DNA of 6,509 nucleotides from Acetobacteraceae bacterium (GTDB taxonomy: Bacteria; Pseudomonadota; Alphaproteobacteria; Acetobacterales; Acetobacteraceae): NCBI GenBank assembly GCA_030039695.1, contig JASHVB010000101.1, positions 1 to 6,509 on the forward strand. The letters run 5' to 3'. The notes under the pieces were generated by a model that was not told the DNA's origin, did not search any database, and saw nothing but the letters and a program-made list of their open reading frames with translations. Below are positions 5,767-6,509 of the stretch, in pieces. Numbering within the stretch: position 1 is the first letter of the stretch; every line of letters starts with the position of its first letter. The position numbers and the translations under genes are program-made.

Positions 5767-6169
5767 TCACGACGTAGTTCCGCCCCACGTTGACCGGGAC
5801 CGTCTCTGCCTCGAACGGACCCTTGGCCAAGGTTGCACCGGGTTCCACTTCGACCGCATAGGTGCGCGCCTGCACGCTGTCAGGATCGCACCATGACTGG
5901 CCGGTGCGGATATCGAATTCCCAGCAATGCCATGGGCGGCGCAACATCTCGCCCTGACGCGTCAGCCGGTTCTCAGCGGGCCACGATGACTCCAGCTTGC
6001 TGAGCAGCGCGCCTCGACAAAGCTGTGCACCTTGATGGGGACAGTGATTGATCAGAGCGAACAACTCGCCATTGACGTGGAAGACGCCAATCTTGCGCCC
6101 CTTCACCGTTACGATCTTGCACGTGCCAGGCTCGATTTCGTCCACCTTGGCGACGATGTGGCGACTCAT
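5756..6169 (-). CDS. Small Rieske [2Fe-2S] domain protein with a non-canonical cluster motif
   Basis: This 137-residue protein is essentially a single Rieske domain, the size of ferredoxin components of oxygenase systems. It has no signal peptide or membrane segment, so it should be cytosolic. The first ligand motif C-x-H is intact (Cys43, His45, within NHCPHQGAQLCRG). The second, usually C-P-W-H-G-W-E-F, reads RRPWHCWEFD: the ligand position is Arg78, His81 is present, and the following Gly is replaced by Cys82. The 32-residue gap between motifs is longer than in classic ferredoxins. The start is ATG 6169, reached directly from the upstream amidohydrolase stop (TGA TC ATG on the minus strand). 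This suggests translational coupling, because no Shine-Dalgarno is visible. The Rieske fold is clear. Whether it holds a normal 2Fe-2S cluster is doubtful. It could be an electron carrier, or a structural or regulatory partner of the amidohydrolase. Confidence 0.88.
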   Translation of the reverse strand: MSRHIVAKVDEIEPGTCKIVTVKGRKIGVFHVNGELFALINHCPHQGAQLCRGALLSKLESSWPAENRLTRQGEMLRRPWHCWEFDIRTGQSWCDPDSVQARTYAVEVEPGATLAKGPFEAETVPVNVGRNYVVISV

Positions 6170-6171
6170 GA

Positions 6172-6509
6172 TCAATCGAGACCGTACAGGGCGCGAGCGT
6201 TCTCGTGATATAGCTTGCACCGCCAGTCTTCGGGCAGCGCGACCTTGATCGCAAAGCGGGGATCGTCCTGGTCCCAGTGCGGGTAGTCGGTGGAAACTCG
6301 CAGCATCTCGTCGCAACCGATCTCCTCGATGATCGTTCGCACTTGGTGTTCCGCCGGCGGATCATCGAACGGCTGCACCGTCAGCCGCACGCGCTGGCGA
6401 ATGATCTCGGACGGCGGCCGATCCACCCAGGGCGTTTCCGATCGTACGCCCCGCCAGATCTTATTGATGCGCCAAAAATGCGCCGGCAGTCGGGTAACGC
6501 CTATTCGAT
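6172..6509 (-). CDS. Amidohydrolase-2 (ACMSD-like) family protein, C-terminal 111 residues
   Basis: The gene is cut by the right edge; its N-terminal part, including the HxH metal motif, lies outside the window. The visible C-terminus reads LPAHFWRINKIWRG, then RPPSEIIRQRVRLTVQPFD, then STDYPHWDQDDP and finally HENARALYGLD. The Asp in SxDYPH matches the metal/active-site Asp of amidohydrolase-2 enzymes such as aminocarboxymuconate-semialdehyde decarboxylase and resorcylate decarboxylases. The closing NA-x2-LYGL is the family's usual ending. These metal enzymes hydrolyse or decarboxylate ring-derived acids. A GTG at 6426 is not the real start, because the frame stays open and homologous-looking upstream. 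The gene is immediately followed by the Rieske gene (2-bp gap), forming a transcription unit that converges on the repressor operon. Confidence 0.87.
   Translation of the reverse strand, partial: RIGVTRLPAHFWRINKIWRGVRSETPWVDRPPSEIIRQRVRLTVQPFDDPPAEHQVRTIIEEIGCDEMLRVSTDYPHWDQDDPRFAIKVALPEDWRCKLYHENARALYGLD

Overview
The window is a GC-rich stretch of bacterial chromosome. The gene families (propionate-type CoA-transferase, AroE-like dehydrogenase, MaoC hydratase, and a Rieske protein next to an ACMSD-like amidohydrolase) and the moderately high GC suggest a metabolically versatile proteobacterium, most likely an alphaproteobacterium of the Bradyrhizobium or sphingomonad type. That placement is an inference from gene content. 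No rRNA, tRNA or other marker confirms it.

Layout from left to right. (1) The 3' part of a plus-strand gene of uncertain function, possibly the effector half of a transcriptional regulator, ends at 680. (2) A 315-bp convergent gap holds only small inverted repeats. (3) A complete acyl-CoA:carboxylate CoA-transferase gene lies on the minus strand (996-2597). (4) A divergent regulatory region (2598-2740) carries two consensus TTGACA elements facing outward. Each is followed by exactly 20 nt and then a TGTA-N6-TACA operator with a central CpG. (5) A tight plus-strand operon follows: AroE-like shikimate/quinate dehydrogenase, MaoC hydratase, a DUF4286/EthD-like alpha-beta-barrel protein and a LacI-family repressor, with gaps of 10 bp, 2 bp and an ATGA overlap. 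(6) A minus-strand pair, a small Rieske protein and the C-terminal part of an amidohydrolase running off the right edge, converges on the repressor gene and overlaps its end by 11 bp.

The most economical reading is a catabolic locus under local control. The LacI-type protein closes the plus-strand operon and probably binds the two operators, repressing both its own operon and the divergent CoA-transferase gene until an inducer appears. The enzymes could activate an acid to a CoA ester (CoA-transferase), oxidise a ring or chain hydroxyl (AroE-like, probably NAD-dependent and missing two usual shikimate contacts) and hydrate an enoyl-CoA (MaoC). The amidohydrolase could hydrolyse or decarboxylate a ring-derived acid. 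The substrate cannot be read from the sequence; an aromatic or alicyclic hydroxy acid is a guess.

Two points stand out: the mirror-symmetric double promoter/operator architecture, and a Rieske protein in which one of the four cluster ligands (the Cys of the second CxxH) is Arg while a new Cys directly follows the ligand His.
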